A DNA stretch of 64,000 bases from Tumebacillus sp. BK434 (GTDB lineage Bacteria > Bacillota > Bacilli > Tumebacillales > Tumebacillaceae), in the NCBI RefSeq assembly GCF_004340785.1, contig NZ_SLXS01000005.1:1-64000 (forward strand). Direction: 5' to 3'. The position numbers were made by a program, and so were the translations under genes. Below, in pieces: positions 36,668 to 44,828 of the stretch. Position 1 is the first letter of the stretch. The number at the start of each line of letters is the position of its first letter. Under the pieces are notes generated by a model that made no database searches, was not told where the DNA came from, and saw nothing but the letters and a program-made list of their open reading frames with translations.

Positions 36668-37450
36668 TCACTCCTTCCGCCCTTTGCGGTTCAAAAATGC
36701 CTCGACCGCCTGCTCATGCTGGGGCGACCCCCACAGCGCAGCCACGAGACGGCTTTCCCGCTCCATCGCCTCTGCGAGCGGCAGCGTTTCACCTTCGTTC
36801 ATCAGTTGGAGCAGGCTCTGCACCGCTTGCGGCGCGTTTGCCGTCATCGTACCGGCAAACTCTTTGGCCGCTTCCAGCACATCGGCAGCCGGCACGACGC
36901 GATCGAACAGGCCGATCCGCTCTGCCGCCTGCGCGTCGAGCACGTCGCCGCTCAAGATCATCCGCAGCGCCTGCTGTCGTCCGACGATGCGGGCGAGCAG
37001 CGCGCCACCGCCCCAGCCGGGCGAGATGCCGAGCTTGACCTGGATGAAGCCGATCGTCGCCGTCTCCGCTGCCACACGGAAATGGCAAGCGGACGCCACC
37101 TCCCCGCCGCCGCCACGGGCCGCGCCATTGACCGCTGCGATCACCGGCTTCGGAAAGCGGACCAGCGTCTCCAGCACCCGGCGCATCTGCGACATCTTGG
37201 CGTACACCTCAGCTTCCGTCTTCAGTTCCGCGTGAAATTCTTTCAGGTCGCCGCCCGACACAAACACGCGATTCCCCGCTCCGGTCAAAATCACCGCCCG
37301 CACGTCCGGGTCCTGCTTCGCCTGTGCAAGCCCCGCCGCCAAGCTTTCCATCGCCGCCGTGTTCACCGCATTGCCCGCCTCCGGGCGGTCGAGCGTCAGG
37401 ACGGCCAGCCGGCGTTCTCTATCAATCTCAAAACGAACTCCATCGTTCAT
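36668..37450 (-). CDS. Enoyl-CoA hydratase/isomerase family protein
   Basis: A 260-residue crotonase-fold protein. The oxyanion-hole segments are VFVSGGDLKEFH (with the CoA-contacting Gly-Gly-Asp) and NGAARGGGGEVASACHFRVA. At the second catalytic Glu position the segment reads SPGWGGGALLARIVG, so the usual acid (as in xGGxxRLxR) is not evident and the reaction may not be a simple hydration. It is the first gene of the herA-nurA transcript, 7 bp ahead of nurA, which seems a chance linkage. Confidence 0.88.
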   Translation of the reverse strand: MNDGVRFEIDRERRLAVLTLDRPEAGNAVNTAAMESLAAGLAQAKQDPDVRAVILTGAGNRVFVSGGDLKEFHAELKTEAEVYAKMSQMRRVLETLVRFPKPVIAAVNGAARGGGGEVASACHFRVAAETATIGFIQVKLGISPGWGGGALLARIVGRQQALRMILSGDVLDAQAAERIGLFDRVVPAADVLEAAKEFAGTMTANAPQAVQSLLQLMNEGETLPLAEAMERESRLVAALWGSPQHEQAVEAFLNRKGRKE

Positions 37451-37620
37451 TGCCCTTGTACTCCTTTATGTTAAAATAAAGACGGTTCTCATTCTGTGGG
37501 ATGATGTGATCGACTACTAGAAAAACTACTGCTTGTTGTCTTTATCTTTCTCTCATCCTACCATAAAATGAAACGTGTCATGTATCGTGTGTCGAAACAT
37601 TGTGAGCAGGGGGAATCATC

Positions 37621-38805
37621 ATGATCCGAGCAAAGAAACTGGAGTATCTGACATCCTCCATCTTTACAGAGATGGCCAATCATAAACACCGTCTGATGGC
37701 GCAAGGCCGCGACATCATCGACCTTGGGATCGGTTCGCCGGACTTGCCGCCGCCCAAGCATGTCATGGAGGCGTTGCAAGAATCGGTGATGCAGGGCAAC
37801 GTCTACGGGTATGCGCACCAGCAAGGCTTCCCGACGCTGCGTCAGGCGTTTGTCGAATGGTTCGCCAAGCGCTTTAACGGGATCGAACTCGACCCGATGA
37901 AGGAAGTGCTCACCCTGATGGGCTCGCAGGACGGCCTGGCGCATCTGCCTTTGGCCTTGCTCGATCCGGGCGATGTGGCGCTCGTGCCCGACCCGTCCTA
38001 TCCGGTGTTCGCTTCCGGCATCCATTTGGCGTCTGCCGAAGTGGCGCCGATGCCGCTCTTGCCGGAAAACGGCTTCCTGCCCGATTTCTCCGCCCTCGAC
38101 CCGGATGTGGTCAAGCGCGCGAAGATGATGATCTTGAACTATCCGGGCAACCCGGTGCCTGCCGTCGCCGATGCAGCGTTTTACCAAAAAGCGCTCGACT
38201 TCTGCCGCGAGAACGAGATCGTGCTCGTCCACGACCTCGCCTATTCCGAACTGACCTTTGACGACTACCGCCCGATGTCGATCCTCGAAATCCCGGGTGC
38301 GAAAGACGTCGCCGTCGAGTTCCACTCGCTCTCCAAGAGCTACTCGATGGCCGGCACCCGCATCGGCTTCATCGCCGGCAACGCCGAAGCGGTGGAAGCG
38401 CTGGCCCGCCTGAAGTCGAACATCGACTACGGCGTGTTTGGCTCTGTCCAGCATGCGGCGACGGCTGCGCTGAGCGGCGATCAGTCCTACACCCGCGAAA
38501 TGTCGGCCGTCTACCAGGAGCGCCGCGACATCCTGATCGACGGGCTGTCGGCGCTGGGCTGGCAGATCGACAAGCCGAAAGCGACGATGTTCATCTGGGC
38601 CAAGCTCCCGTTTGACATGCCGTCCAAAGAGTTCGCCCTGCGTTTGGTGGAACAAGCGGGCGTCGTCGTCATCCCGGGCGAAGCGTTTGGCCAATACGGC
38701 CACGGCTATGTCCGCATCGCGATGGTGCAGCCGGCCGAACGCCTGCGCGAAACGGTGCGCCGGATTGCAGAATCTGGTATTCTGAATACGAAACCGATTG
38801 CCTGA
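37621..38805 (+). CDS. PLP-dependent class I/II aminotransferase (DapL-like)
   Basis: 394 residues with the fold-type I aminotransferase pattern: LGIGSPDLPPP near the N-terminus, DPSYPVF, NYPGNPVPA (substrate carboxylate and ring contacts), DLAYSEL, and the PLP lysine Lys239 in SLSKSYSMAGTRIGF. It is closest in feel to the LL-diaminopimelate or alanine/aspartate aminotransferases of Firmicutes. The gene runs divergently from the hydratase gene and is followed after 23 bp by the AlaX gene, so the two are likely co-transcribed. GGGGG precedes the ATG. Confidence 0.88.
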   Translation: MIRAKKLEYLTSSIFTEMANHKHRLMAQGRDIIDLGIGSPDLPPPKHVMEALQESVMQGNVYGYAHQQGFPTLRQAFVEWFAKRFNGIELDPMKEVLTLMGSQDGLAHLPLALLDPGDVALVPDPSYPVFASGIHLASAEVAPMPLLPENGFLPDFSALDPDVVKRAKMMILNYPGNPVPAVADAAFYQKALDFCRENEIVLVHDLAYSELTFDDYRPMSILEIPGAKDVAVEFHSLSKSYSMAGTRIGFIAGNAEAVEALARLKSNIDYGVFGSVQHAATAALSGDQSYTREMSAVYQERRDILIDGLSALGWQIDKPKATMFIWAKLPFDMPSKEFALRLVEQAGVVVIPGEAFGQYGHGYVRIAMVQPAERLRETVRRIAESGILNTKPIA

Positions 38806-38827
38806 TTCGCAAAAAGGGAGGCCCGTC

Positions 38828-40042
38828 ATGTCTCGCAAGCTGTATTATGAAGACGCCTATGTCAAAACATTCACCGCCGCCGTCCTCGAACGCGGCGTCG
38901 AAGCGAACGGCACACCGTACGTCGTGCTCGACCAGACCGCCTTTTATCCGGTCGGCGGCGGACAACCGTGCGACCTCGGCACGATCGACGGCGTGCAGGT
39001 GGTCGACGTGGAAGAAGTGAACGACCGCATCCTGCATCGTCTCGCCGCGCCGCTTCCGGAAGGCGGGGAGCTCGTGTCCTGCGAACTGGACTGGGTGCGC
39101 CGCAATGACCTGATGCAGCAGCACACCGGCCAGCACATCCTCTCCGCCGCTTTCGAAGAGCTGTTCGGAGCGGAGACGGTCGGCTTCCACCTCGGCCGCG
39201 AAGTGACGACGATCGACCTGACTGTCGCCGAGCTGACGCAAGAGATGGTCGAGCAGGCCGAAGCGATGGCCAACACGATCGTCTTTGAGAACCGCCAGAT
39301 CGAAGCGCGCTTCGTCACGGCGGAGGAACTGGCGGAGCTGCCGCTGCGCAAGCCGCCGACGGTGACCGAAAACGTGCGCATCGTCTCCGTGCAAGACTTT
39401 GATTATTCACCCTGCGGCGGCACGCACTTCTCCCAGACCGGCGAGATCGGCCCGATCAAAGCGCTGTCCTGGAGCAAATACAAAGGCAACACCCGCCTTG
39501 AACTGGTCGCCGGCTGGCGCACGCTGCAGGCGATGACCGGCAAGCAACTGGTCCTGCGCAACTTGTCCCGCGTGCTCACCTCTTCCGAAGCGGACCTGCC
39601 CGCCAACGTCGAGCGCCTGCTGACCGAGAAGAAAGAGCTGGACAAGCAACTGCAGGAAGCCAAAGATAAGCTGATCGCCACCGAAGCGCAGGAGGCACTG
39701 CAAACGGCGGTCGCTCACGACACCTTGAAGATTGCAGGTCTCGTCTTGGAGAACCGCACAATCCCGGAGCTGCAAAAGCTCGGCCAGCACATCGCTTCGC
39801 TCGACCCGGACGCGGTGGCGCTGCTCGTCACGTCCGGCGAGAAGACGCAGCTCGTCTTCGCCCGCGGCGCGCAAGTACCGGTCAAGATGAACGAGCTGCT
39901 CAAAGAGACGCTGCCCCTGATCGAAGGTAAAGGCGGCGGCAACCCGGACACTGCGCAAGGCGGCGGTGTGGCGAACGTGCCGACCGCAGATGTGCTGCAA
40001 CATGCGCTGGAACTGCTCAAATCCAAACTTACCCTCGTGTAA
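38828..40042 (+). CDS. Alanyl-tRNA editing protein, AlaX-L type with DHHA1 domain
   Basis: A 404-residue trans-editing hydrolase that removes mischarged serine (or glycine) from tRNA-Ala. The zinc site is HTGQH (His99/His103) with a second half CGGTH near residue 200, as in the AlaRS editing domain. The C-terminal coiled coil and DHHA1-like domain (GKGGGNPDTAQGG) mark the long AlaX-2 form. The ATG at 38828 follows GGGAGG by six bases. Confidence 0.93.
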   Translation: MSRKLYYEDAYVKTFTAAVLERGVEANGTPYVVLDQTAFYPVGGGQPCDLGTIDGVQVVDVEEVNDRILHRLAAPLPEGGELVSCELDWVRRNDLMQQHTGQHILSAAFEELFGAETVGFHLGREVTTIDLTVAELTQEMVEQAEAMANTIVFENRQIEARFVTAEELAELPLRKPPTVTENVRIVSVQDFDYSPCGGTHFSQTGEIGPIKALSWSKYKGNTRLELVAGWRTLQAMTGKQLVLRNLSRVLTSSEADLPANVERLLTEKKELDKQLQEAKDKLIATEAQEALQTAVAHDTLKIAGLVLENRTIPELQKLGQHIASLDPDAVALLVTSGEKTQLVFARGAQVPVKMNELLKETLPLIEGKGGGNPDTAQGGGVANVPTADVLQHALELLKSKLTLV

Positions 40043-40061
40043 AATGTTGCGCTTAACCATG

Positions 40062-40100
40062 AACCCGATTGCTTTCAAGCATCGGGTTTTTTGTTTTTCT
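40062..40100 (+). terminator. Terminator after alaX
   Basis: AACCCGAT-TGC-TTTCAA-GC-ATCGGGTT followed by TTTTGTTTTTC. Confidence 0.88.
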
Positions 40101-40226
40101 TGATTTACTTAGGTCATATCTAAACAAAACCTCACATAAGTTAGGCAATGTAAAACAGAAAATATCTTTAATATTACGAATTCCTACTAACCAACACATA
40201 CATTCATTCAAGGAAGGGGCACCTAC

Positions 40227-41546
40227 ATGAGCAATTCCGAACTCTACAAACCCTCCCGTTTTAATTTCAAAACGCGAAATTCGAACGGCGACCTGGTGCT
40301 GTACAACTCGTTCACGGGAGCGGTCGGGCTGGTGGCGCCGGAGCATGAAGCGCTGGTCGAAGCAGCACTAAAACCGGCCACCCGCATCGACAGCCTTCAC
40401 GGCGTGCTGAATGACCTCAGCGAAGCGGGCATGCTGGTGCCGGCCGCAGAAGATGAGTTCGCCAAAGCGGCGGAGTTCCATCACGACGTGTTTCATCAAG
40501 AAGAACGCCTGCATCTGATCATCATGCCAACCGAAGAATGCAATTTCCGCTGCGTCTACTGCTACGAAGATTTTAAAGTCAAAGAAATGCCGCAAGCGGT
40601 CCGCTCCGGCATCAAGAACCTCGTCGCCGCCCGGGCGCCGAAACTGACCCATCTGAACATCTCCTGGTTCGGCGGCGAACCGACCGAAGCTCCCGATGTT
40701 ATCCTCGAACTGTCCCGGCATTTTCTCGAGCTGTGCGAGCAGTACGGGATCATCTATGAGACGTCGATGACCACCAACGGCTACAATCTGCAGCCTGACT
40801 TCGTGAAAACGCTGATCAAAGAGTGCAAGATCGACTACTTCAACATCACATTGGACGGCGTCAAAGAAGACCACGACCAGCGACGGATCAAAAAAGGCGG
40901 CGGCGACACGTTCGAGACGATCATCTCCAACCTGCGCCACATGAAAGAGACCGACTACCAGTTCCACTGCCAGTTGCGCACCAACTTTGACAAGCACAGC
41001 CGCGAGGAAGTGCCAAAGCTGATGCACTATCTGCTCGCCGAGTTCGAAGGCGACCCGCGCTTCCCGGTCTACTACCGCACGATCGGCAAATGGGGCGGCC
41101 CCAACGACGACCAGTTGGATGTTTGCGATGGCAGCCAGGGACTGAAAGAGATGTTCGCCTTGCACAAGCAGGCTCGCGAGCTCGGCCTGCCGCTCGCCGT
41201 GCTCGATGAAAACATCGGGCCATCGAGCAGCGTCTGCTACGCGGCTCTGCCGCACTCCTTCGTCGTCGGCGCGGACGGCACGATCTACAAATGCACCGTC
41301 GCGCTCGACAAGGAGTACAACAAAGTCGGGCAGCTCGACGAACACGGCAACCTCAACCTGATCGAAGAGAGGTTCAACCTCTGGGTCTCGTCGAACGAAA
41401 CGATCGACACCGGCTGCCAGCGCTGCTTTTTCCGGCCGTCCTGCCAAGGGGCTGCTTGTCCCTACGAGCGGATCGAAGAAGGCATCCAGCCCTGCCCGCC
41501 CAGCAAAACGCAGCTCAAGCAGGTGCTGGACGTGATGACGACCTGA
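40227..41546 (+). CDS. Radical SAM/SPASM peptide maturase of a RiPP cassette
   Basis: A 439-residue radical SAM enzyme. Residues 1-95 form a small N-terminal domain (LYNSFTGAVGLVAPEHEALVE) like the PqqD/RRE-type recognition segments of RiPP maturases. The radical SAM core has the cluster motif Cys105-x3-Cys109-x2-Cys112 (CNFRCVYC), the SAM-binding GGEP (149-152) and TTNGYNL. The SPASM region holds seven Cys (337, 356, 397, 400, 406, 411, 423), enough for two auxiliary 4Fe-4S clusters. Such enzymes install thioether or C-C crosslinks in precursor peptides. Two 21-codon peptide genes start 37 bp downstream. AAGGAAGGGG lies before the ATG. A 126-bp AT-rich region precedes it; no convincing promoter was resolved. 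Confidence 0.92.
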   Translation: MSNSELYKPSRFNFKTRNSNGDLVLYNSFTGAVGLVAPEHEALVEAALKPATRIDSLHGVLNDLSEAGMLVPAAEDEFAKAAEFHHDVFHQEERLHLIIMPTEECNFRCVYCYEDFKVKEMPQAVRSGIKNLVAARAPKLTHLNISWFGGEPTEAPDVILELSRHFLELCEQYGIIYETSMTTNGYNLQPDFVKTLIKECKIDYFNITLDGVKEDHDQRRIKKGGGDTFETIISNLRHMKETDYQFHCQLRTNFDKHSREEVPKLMHYLLAEFEGDPRFPVYYRTIGKWGGPNDDQLDVCDGSQGLKEMFALHKQARELGLPLAVLDENIGPSSSVCYAALPHSFVVGADGTIYKCTVALDKEYNKVGQLDEHGNLNLIEERFNLWVSSNETIDTGCQRCFFRPSCQGAACPYERIEEGIQPCPPSKTQLKQVLDVMTT

Positions 41547-41582
41547 TGCCGCCCGTAGATTCTGTGAAGGAGGTGAGACAGG

Positions 41583-41648
41583 ATGAAACTCGTGAAAAAA
41601 GCGATGAAGCGCCGCGAAGCGGTGGCGAACACCAACTGCAACTGCTAA
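41583..41648 (+). CDS. RiPP precursor peptide A, 21 residues, C-terminal NTNCNC
   Basis: A 21-codon gene with a strong ribosome site (AAGGAGGTG, seven bases before ATG). The product has a short basic leader (KLVKKAMKRRE) and a C-terminal segment AVANTNCNC with two Cys, three Asn and no aromatic residue. Asn16-x-x-Cys19 and Asn18-x-x-Cys21 form two overlapping NxxC motifs. The position right after a radical SAM/SPASM maturase and the near-exact second copy 107 bp downstream make it a substrate rather than chance. It is far shorter than most RiPP precursors. Modification type and bioactivity are inference. Confidence 0.82.
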   Translation: MKLVKKAMKRREAVANTNCNC

Positions 41649-41689
41649 CACGCGCTAAGGTGCGTATTACGAACAAGGAGGTGATTCGG

Positions 41690-41755
41690 GTGAAATTGGT
41701 GAAAAAAGCTATCAAGCGCCGCGAAGCGGTCGCGAACACCAACTGCAACTGCTAA
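41690..41755 (+). CDS. RiPP precursor peptide B, near-identical second copy
   Basis: The GTG start follows AAGGAGGTG by six bases. The product differs from copy A only at residue 8 (Ile for Met). At the DNA level the two copies also differ in the start codon and at Leu, Ala and Val codons, all silent. So the peptide sequence is being conserved while the DNA drifts, evidence that both copies are translated and functional. The C-terminal AVANTNCNC is unchanged. An in-frame GTG nine bases upstream lies inside the ribosome site and is not used. Confidence 0.82.
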   Translation: MKLVKKAIKRREAVANTNCNC

Positions 41756-41775
41756 CCACACATACCCCTTTTTGT

Positions 41776-41805
41776 GAAGAAAAACGCCTGCGGGCGTTTT
41801 TCTTC
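41776..41805 (+). terminator. Terminator after the precursor genes
   Basis: GAAGAAAAACGCC-TGCG-GGCGTTTTTCTTC, a perfect stem. Placed between the peptides and the transport genes, it should make peptide mRNA more abundant than the downstream genes. Confidence 0.9.
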
Positions 41806-41833
41806 CTACATACTGAACCAGAGGTGATCTGCC

Positions 41834-43300
41834 ATGCAGAAGCGCTCCGGCGGCACACTGCGCTTTGCGCTCGACAACGAACCGGTCATGCTCGACCCGG
41901 GCGGCATGATGACGCTGTCCGATTTTCATGTGGTCTTTGCGATGTACGACACGCTGTTTGCGATCGACGAACAACTGATCGTGCAGCCCAATCTCGCCGT
42001 CTCCTGGGAGTATCTGACCGACACCTGCCTGCACGTCCGGCTGCGACAAGGCGTGACCTTCCATGACGGCACTCCGCTGACCGCCGAACAGGTGGTCTGG
42101 AGTCTCCGTCATCTGCAACAGGAGAGCTCCGAATACCGCTCCCAACTGGCGATCCTTGAGCGGGTCGAAACGCTCGACGCCCATACCCTGCGCTTTCATC
42201 TTCACGCCCCGTATACGCCGCTTCTGTCCCAGCTGGCCGGCGGGGCCGGTCTGGTGCTGTCGCCGGAGCTGACCGAAGTCGAGACGGCAGACGGAATCAA
42301 CTTGACGGTGCACCAAGGTACCGGCCCGTTCCGGTTGCTGAGAAAGACGAGCGAAGCGGTGGAACTGGTCAGATATGACCGCTACTGGGACCGTGATGAG
42401 GACGGAACTCCGCTTCCCTATGCCGACGCGCTGATCATGCCCTGGCTTGCGACCGGCACGGACATGTTACAGATGCTGGAGGCGGGACACCTGTCGTTCA
42501 TCAACGAGATCCCGTATGCAAAAGTACCTTCCCTGCACAGCCGGGAGGACATTCGCTTTCTTGGCATCCCTTCGCACGGGTTCAACTGCGCGCGGCTCAA
42601 CGTGAACCGTCCGCCTTTTGACCAGACCGCCCTGCGCCAGGCAGTCGCTTGGGCGGTCGATCGCGAAGAGATGCTCGCCTCGGTCAACCTCGGCGTCGGG
42701 CTCGTCTCTCATGGACCGATCCCCCCGGCTTCCTGGGCACACGACGAATCGTTCCTCCCATATCGTCCCGACCCGGAGCGGATCAGAGAACTGCTGACGG
42801 AGGGCGGCTGCCCGGACGGCTTTTCCTTTACGATTCAGATTCCCGCCGCTCAGATGCTGAAGATGATCAACCACATGGGCGATCAACTGCGCCGTTATGG
42901 CATCGACATGACAGCCGAAGTGGTCGAGTTCCCGCAGATGCTGGAGAACCTCACCTCCGGCAATTTTCAAGCGATCTTCCTTGGGGTGGCGGGCGGCACC
43001 GACCCTGACGACATCCTGTACACCAACTTCCACAGCAATGGCAGTTCCAACTATCTGGGCTACTCCAACCCGCAGGTCGACCGCCTGCTGGAACAGTCTC
43101 GCCGCGAGACGGAGCACGGCGTCCGCTCCCGGCTGTACCGGGAAGCGCAGCGCCTGATCGTGGAAGACAGTCCCTGCATCTTCACCCGCAGCGGCCTGTC
43201 GATGATCTGCAAGCGCAGCGACGTGCACGAGATCACGCCGCATCCGGACATGGCGATTCGCTGGAAGCGCATCTGGATCGAAGAAGGAGTGCGGGCATGA
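41834..43300 (+). CDS. Family 5 solute-binding (SgrR/OppA-like) protein lacking a signal peptide
   Basis: A 488-residue SBP_bac_5 fold. The N-terminal lobe opens with GGTLRFALDNEPVMLDPG, followed by LRQGVTFHDGTPLTAEQVVWSLRHL (the family hallmark) and FDQTALRQAVAWAVDREEML. Normal OppA-type proteins are lipoproteins or exported, but this one starts directly at the mature fold (MQKRSGGTLRF), with no signal peptide, lipobox or fused DNA-binding domain. It is therefore cytoplasmic. AGAGGTG lies before the ATG, and the stop overlaps the MFS start by ATGA, so binding protein and exporter are coupled. I infer it binds the modified peptide or its fragment and hands it to, or senses it for, the exporter. 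Confidence 0.85.
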   Translation: MQKRSGGTLRFALDNEPVMLDPGGMMTLSDFHVVFAMYDTLFAIDEQLIVQPNLAVSWEYLTDTCLHVRLRQGVTFHDGTPLTAEQVVWSLRHLQQESSEYRSQLAILERVETLDAHTLRFHLHAPYTPLLSQLAGGAGLVLSPELTEVETADGINLTVHQGTGPFRLLRKTSEAVELVRYDRYWDRDEDGTPLPYADALIMPWLATGTDMLQMLEAGHLSFINEIPYAKVPSLHSREDIRFLGIPSHGFNCARLNVNRPPFDQTALRQAVAWAVDREEMLASVNLGVGLVSHGPIPPASWAHDESFLPYRPDPERIRELLTEGGCPDGFSFTIQIPAAQMLKMINHMGDQLRRYGIDMTAEVVEFPQMLENLTSGNFQAIFLGVAGGTDPDDILYTNFHSNGSSNYLGYSNPQVDRLLEQSRRETEHGVRSRLYREAQRLIVEDSPCIFTRSGLSMICKRSDVHEITPHPDMAIRWKRIWIEEGVRA

Positions 43301-44532
43301 GCTATCAAGCGGTCTTGCGCAACAAAAACTTTCGCAACGTCCTGCTCGCCCAACTGCTCTCGAAAATCGGAGACATGGTGACCGGCGTCGCCTTGCCGCT
43401 GCTGATCTTTTCCCGTACCGGCTCGGTCGCTTCGATGGCGTTTATGATGCTCACCTATTGGCTGCCCAACCTGATCCTCGCCCCGTTCTTCGGCATCGTG
43501 GTCGACCGGGTGAACCGCAAGAAACTGATGCTTGGCATGGACATCGCCCGCGCCTTGCTGATCGGACTGATCCCATTCGTTCCGCTCTACGGGATATATT
43601 TGATTTGCTTCCTGACCGCCTGCGCGTCAGAAATATTTGATCTCGCCAAATTCGGTTCCACCAAGCAGCTCGTCAAGCAGGAAGAGCTGGTCGAAGCGAA
43701 TTCGCTGGTGCAGGGGCTCGACCATTTGATCGGTATCGCCGGCCCGGCTCTGGCCGGGATACTGATCGCCGCCACCAATCTCGTCCTTCCTTTTTACGTC
43801 GATGTCGCGACCTTCTCGCTGTCCGCCTTGCTCATGTGCTTCGTGGCGATCCCGGACGTGGAGCGGAAGCCGCAGCAGGAAGGCTGGCTGGAAAAAAGCC
43901 GGCTCGATTTCAAAGAAGGCCTCTCGTTTGTCAAAACGAGCGCCCCGCTCTTGTTTTCAATGACGCTGTTCCTGCTGGTGATGATGTTCGCGATGCCGAT
44001 GAACGTGCTGTTTTATCCGCTGTTCCAAGGCGAGCTCGGCGCCGTCTCCTGGCAGATCGGCCTGATCCTCTCCCTGTTCAGCGTTTCGTCACTCCTCGGC
44101 ACCATCGTGTCACCGAAGCTGAACCGCCGCTTCAACCGCATCCATCTGATCCTGCTTGGTCTGTTCTGCATGGGATTTTTCTCCGCGCTGCTCGCCTTGT
44201 CGCAAAACGTCTACCTCGCGCTCGCCTTTTATGCGCTCGGCGCTTTTTTCAACGGCTTTGTCAATCCGCTCAATGCGACTCTGCGCCAGGAAAACATTCC
44301 GCACAACTTGATGGGGCGCGTGACCGGCATGTATTTTTCAGCGGTCAACTCGCTGTCCCTTGTCTCCATGCTGCTGATCGGGCTGTTTGGCGATCTGCTC
44401 GCCGTGCGCGACCTGTATCTCGCTGCCGGCATCGGCTATGCGGTCGTCGGGCTGCTCGGCTTCTTCTCCCCGTGGTACGCGAAGACAAAAGGGATGTACG
44501 AAACAGAAAAAACCGCCCTTGAGCAAGTCTAA
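43297..44532 (+). CDS. MFS exporter of the RiPP cassette
   Basis: A 411-residue major facilitator with 12 predicted helices. It has the motif-A-like loop GIVVDRVNRKKLMLGMDIARALL after helix 2, and a GPALAGILIAA helix 5 as in drug and siderophore exporters (EntS-like DHA3 group). Its ATG overlaps the solute-binding gene stop. It probably exports the mature peptide or confers self-protection; the substrate is inferred from context. The last codons lie inside the terminator stem that also ends the convergent DUF962 gene. Confidence 0.88.
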   Translation: MSYQAVLRNKNFRNVLLAQLLSKIGDMVTGVALPLLIFSRTGSVASMAFMMLTYWLPNLILAPFFGIVVDRVNRKKLMLGMDIARALLIGLIPFVPLYGIYLICFLTACASEIFDLAKFGSTKQLVKQEELVEANSLVQGLDHLIGIAGPALAGILIAATNLVLPFYVDVATFSLSALLMCFVAIPDVERKPQQEGWLEKSRLDFKEGLSFVKTSAPLLFSMTLFLLVMMFAMPMNVLFYPLFQGELGAVSWQIGLILSLFSVSSLLGTIVSPKLNRRFNRIHLILLGLFCMGFFSALLALSQNVYLALAFYALGAFFNGFVNPLNATLRQENIPHNLMGRVTGMYFSAVNSLSLVSMLLIGLFGDLLAVRDLYLAAGIGYAVVGLLGFFSPWYAKTKGMYETEKTALEQV

Positions 44533-44544
44533 GGGCGGTTTTTT
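44507..44544. terminator. Bidirectional terminator containing both convergent stop codons
   Basis: AAAAAACCGCCCTT-GAGCAAGTCT-AAGGGCGGTTTTTT. The MFS stop (44530-44532) and the DUF962 stop (complement of 44529-44531) lie at the edge of the loop, so both coding ends are part of the hairpin. Confidence 0.92.
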
Positions 44545-44816
44545 CCATAGCAGAACATGCGCTTGATGATCCATAAGGGACCGACGAGCAGGAAAATCGG
44601 ATTTTTTAAAAATGAGGGCGGATTGCCTTCGAAATAATGACCGACAAACTGGAAGATCCATCCGAGGATGAACAAAGCCAGCGCCCATTTCCAGTCCCAG
44701 AACACGAGCGGCAGCGACACGACGATCATCGGAATGCCGATCGCATGCGTCAGTTTATTCATCGGATGCTGATGATCGCGGTTGTACCGCTCCATAAACG
44801 ACAGCTTCTCTTCCAT
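44529..44816 (-). CDS. DUF962/Mpo1-like membrane protein
   Basis: A 95-residue protein with HPMNKLTHAIGIPMIV (family His residues), two membrane segments, and the second His motif VGHYFEGNPPSFLKNPIFLLVGPLWI. Yeast Mpo1 is an iron-dependent dioxygenase of 2-hydroxy fatty acids; the bacterial function is unproven. It follows the NAT-like gene by 12 bp. Confidence 0.9.
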   Translation of the reverse strand: MEEKLSFMERYNRDHQHPMNKLTHAIGIPMIVVSLPLVFWDWKWALALFILGWIFQFVGHYFEGNPPSFLKNPIFLLVGPLWIIKRMFCYGKNRP

Positions 44817-44828
44817 CTGCTCCCCTCC

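Noticed and set aside
40227-41546. Anaerobic sulfatase-maturating enzyme
   Set aside because: No sulfatase is nearby, and the N-terminal recognition segment plus tandem peptide genes fit a peptide maturase better.
41649-41689. A third peptide gene or leader hairpin between the precursors
   Set aside because: The 41-bp spacer has only a four-base-pair hairpin and no start codon at a suitable distance from a ribosome site.
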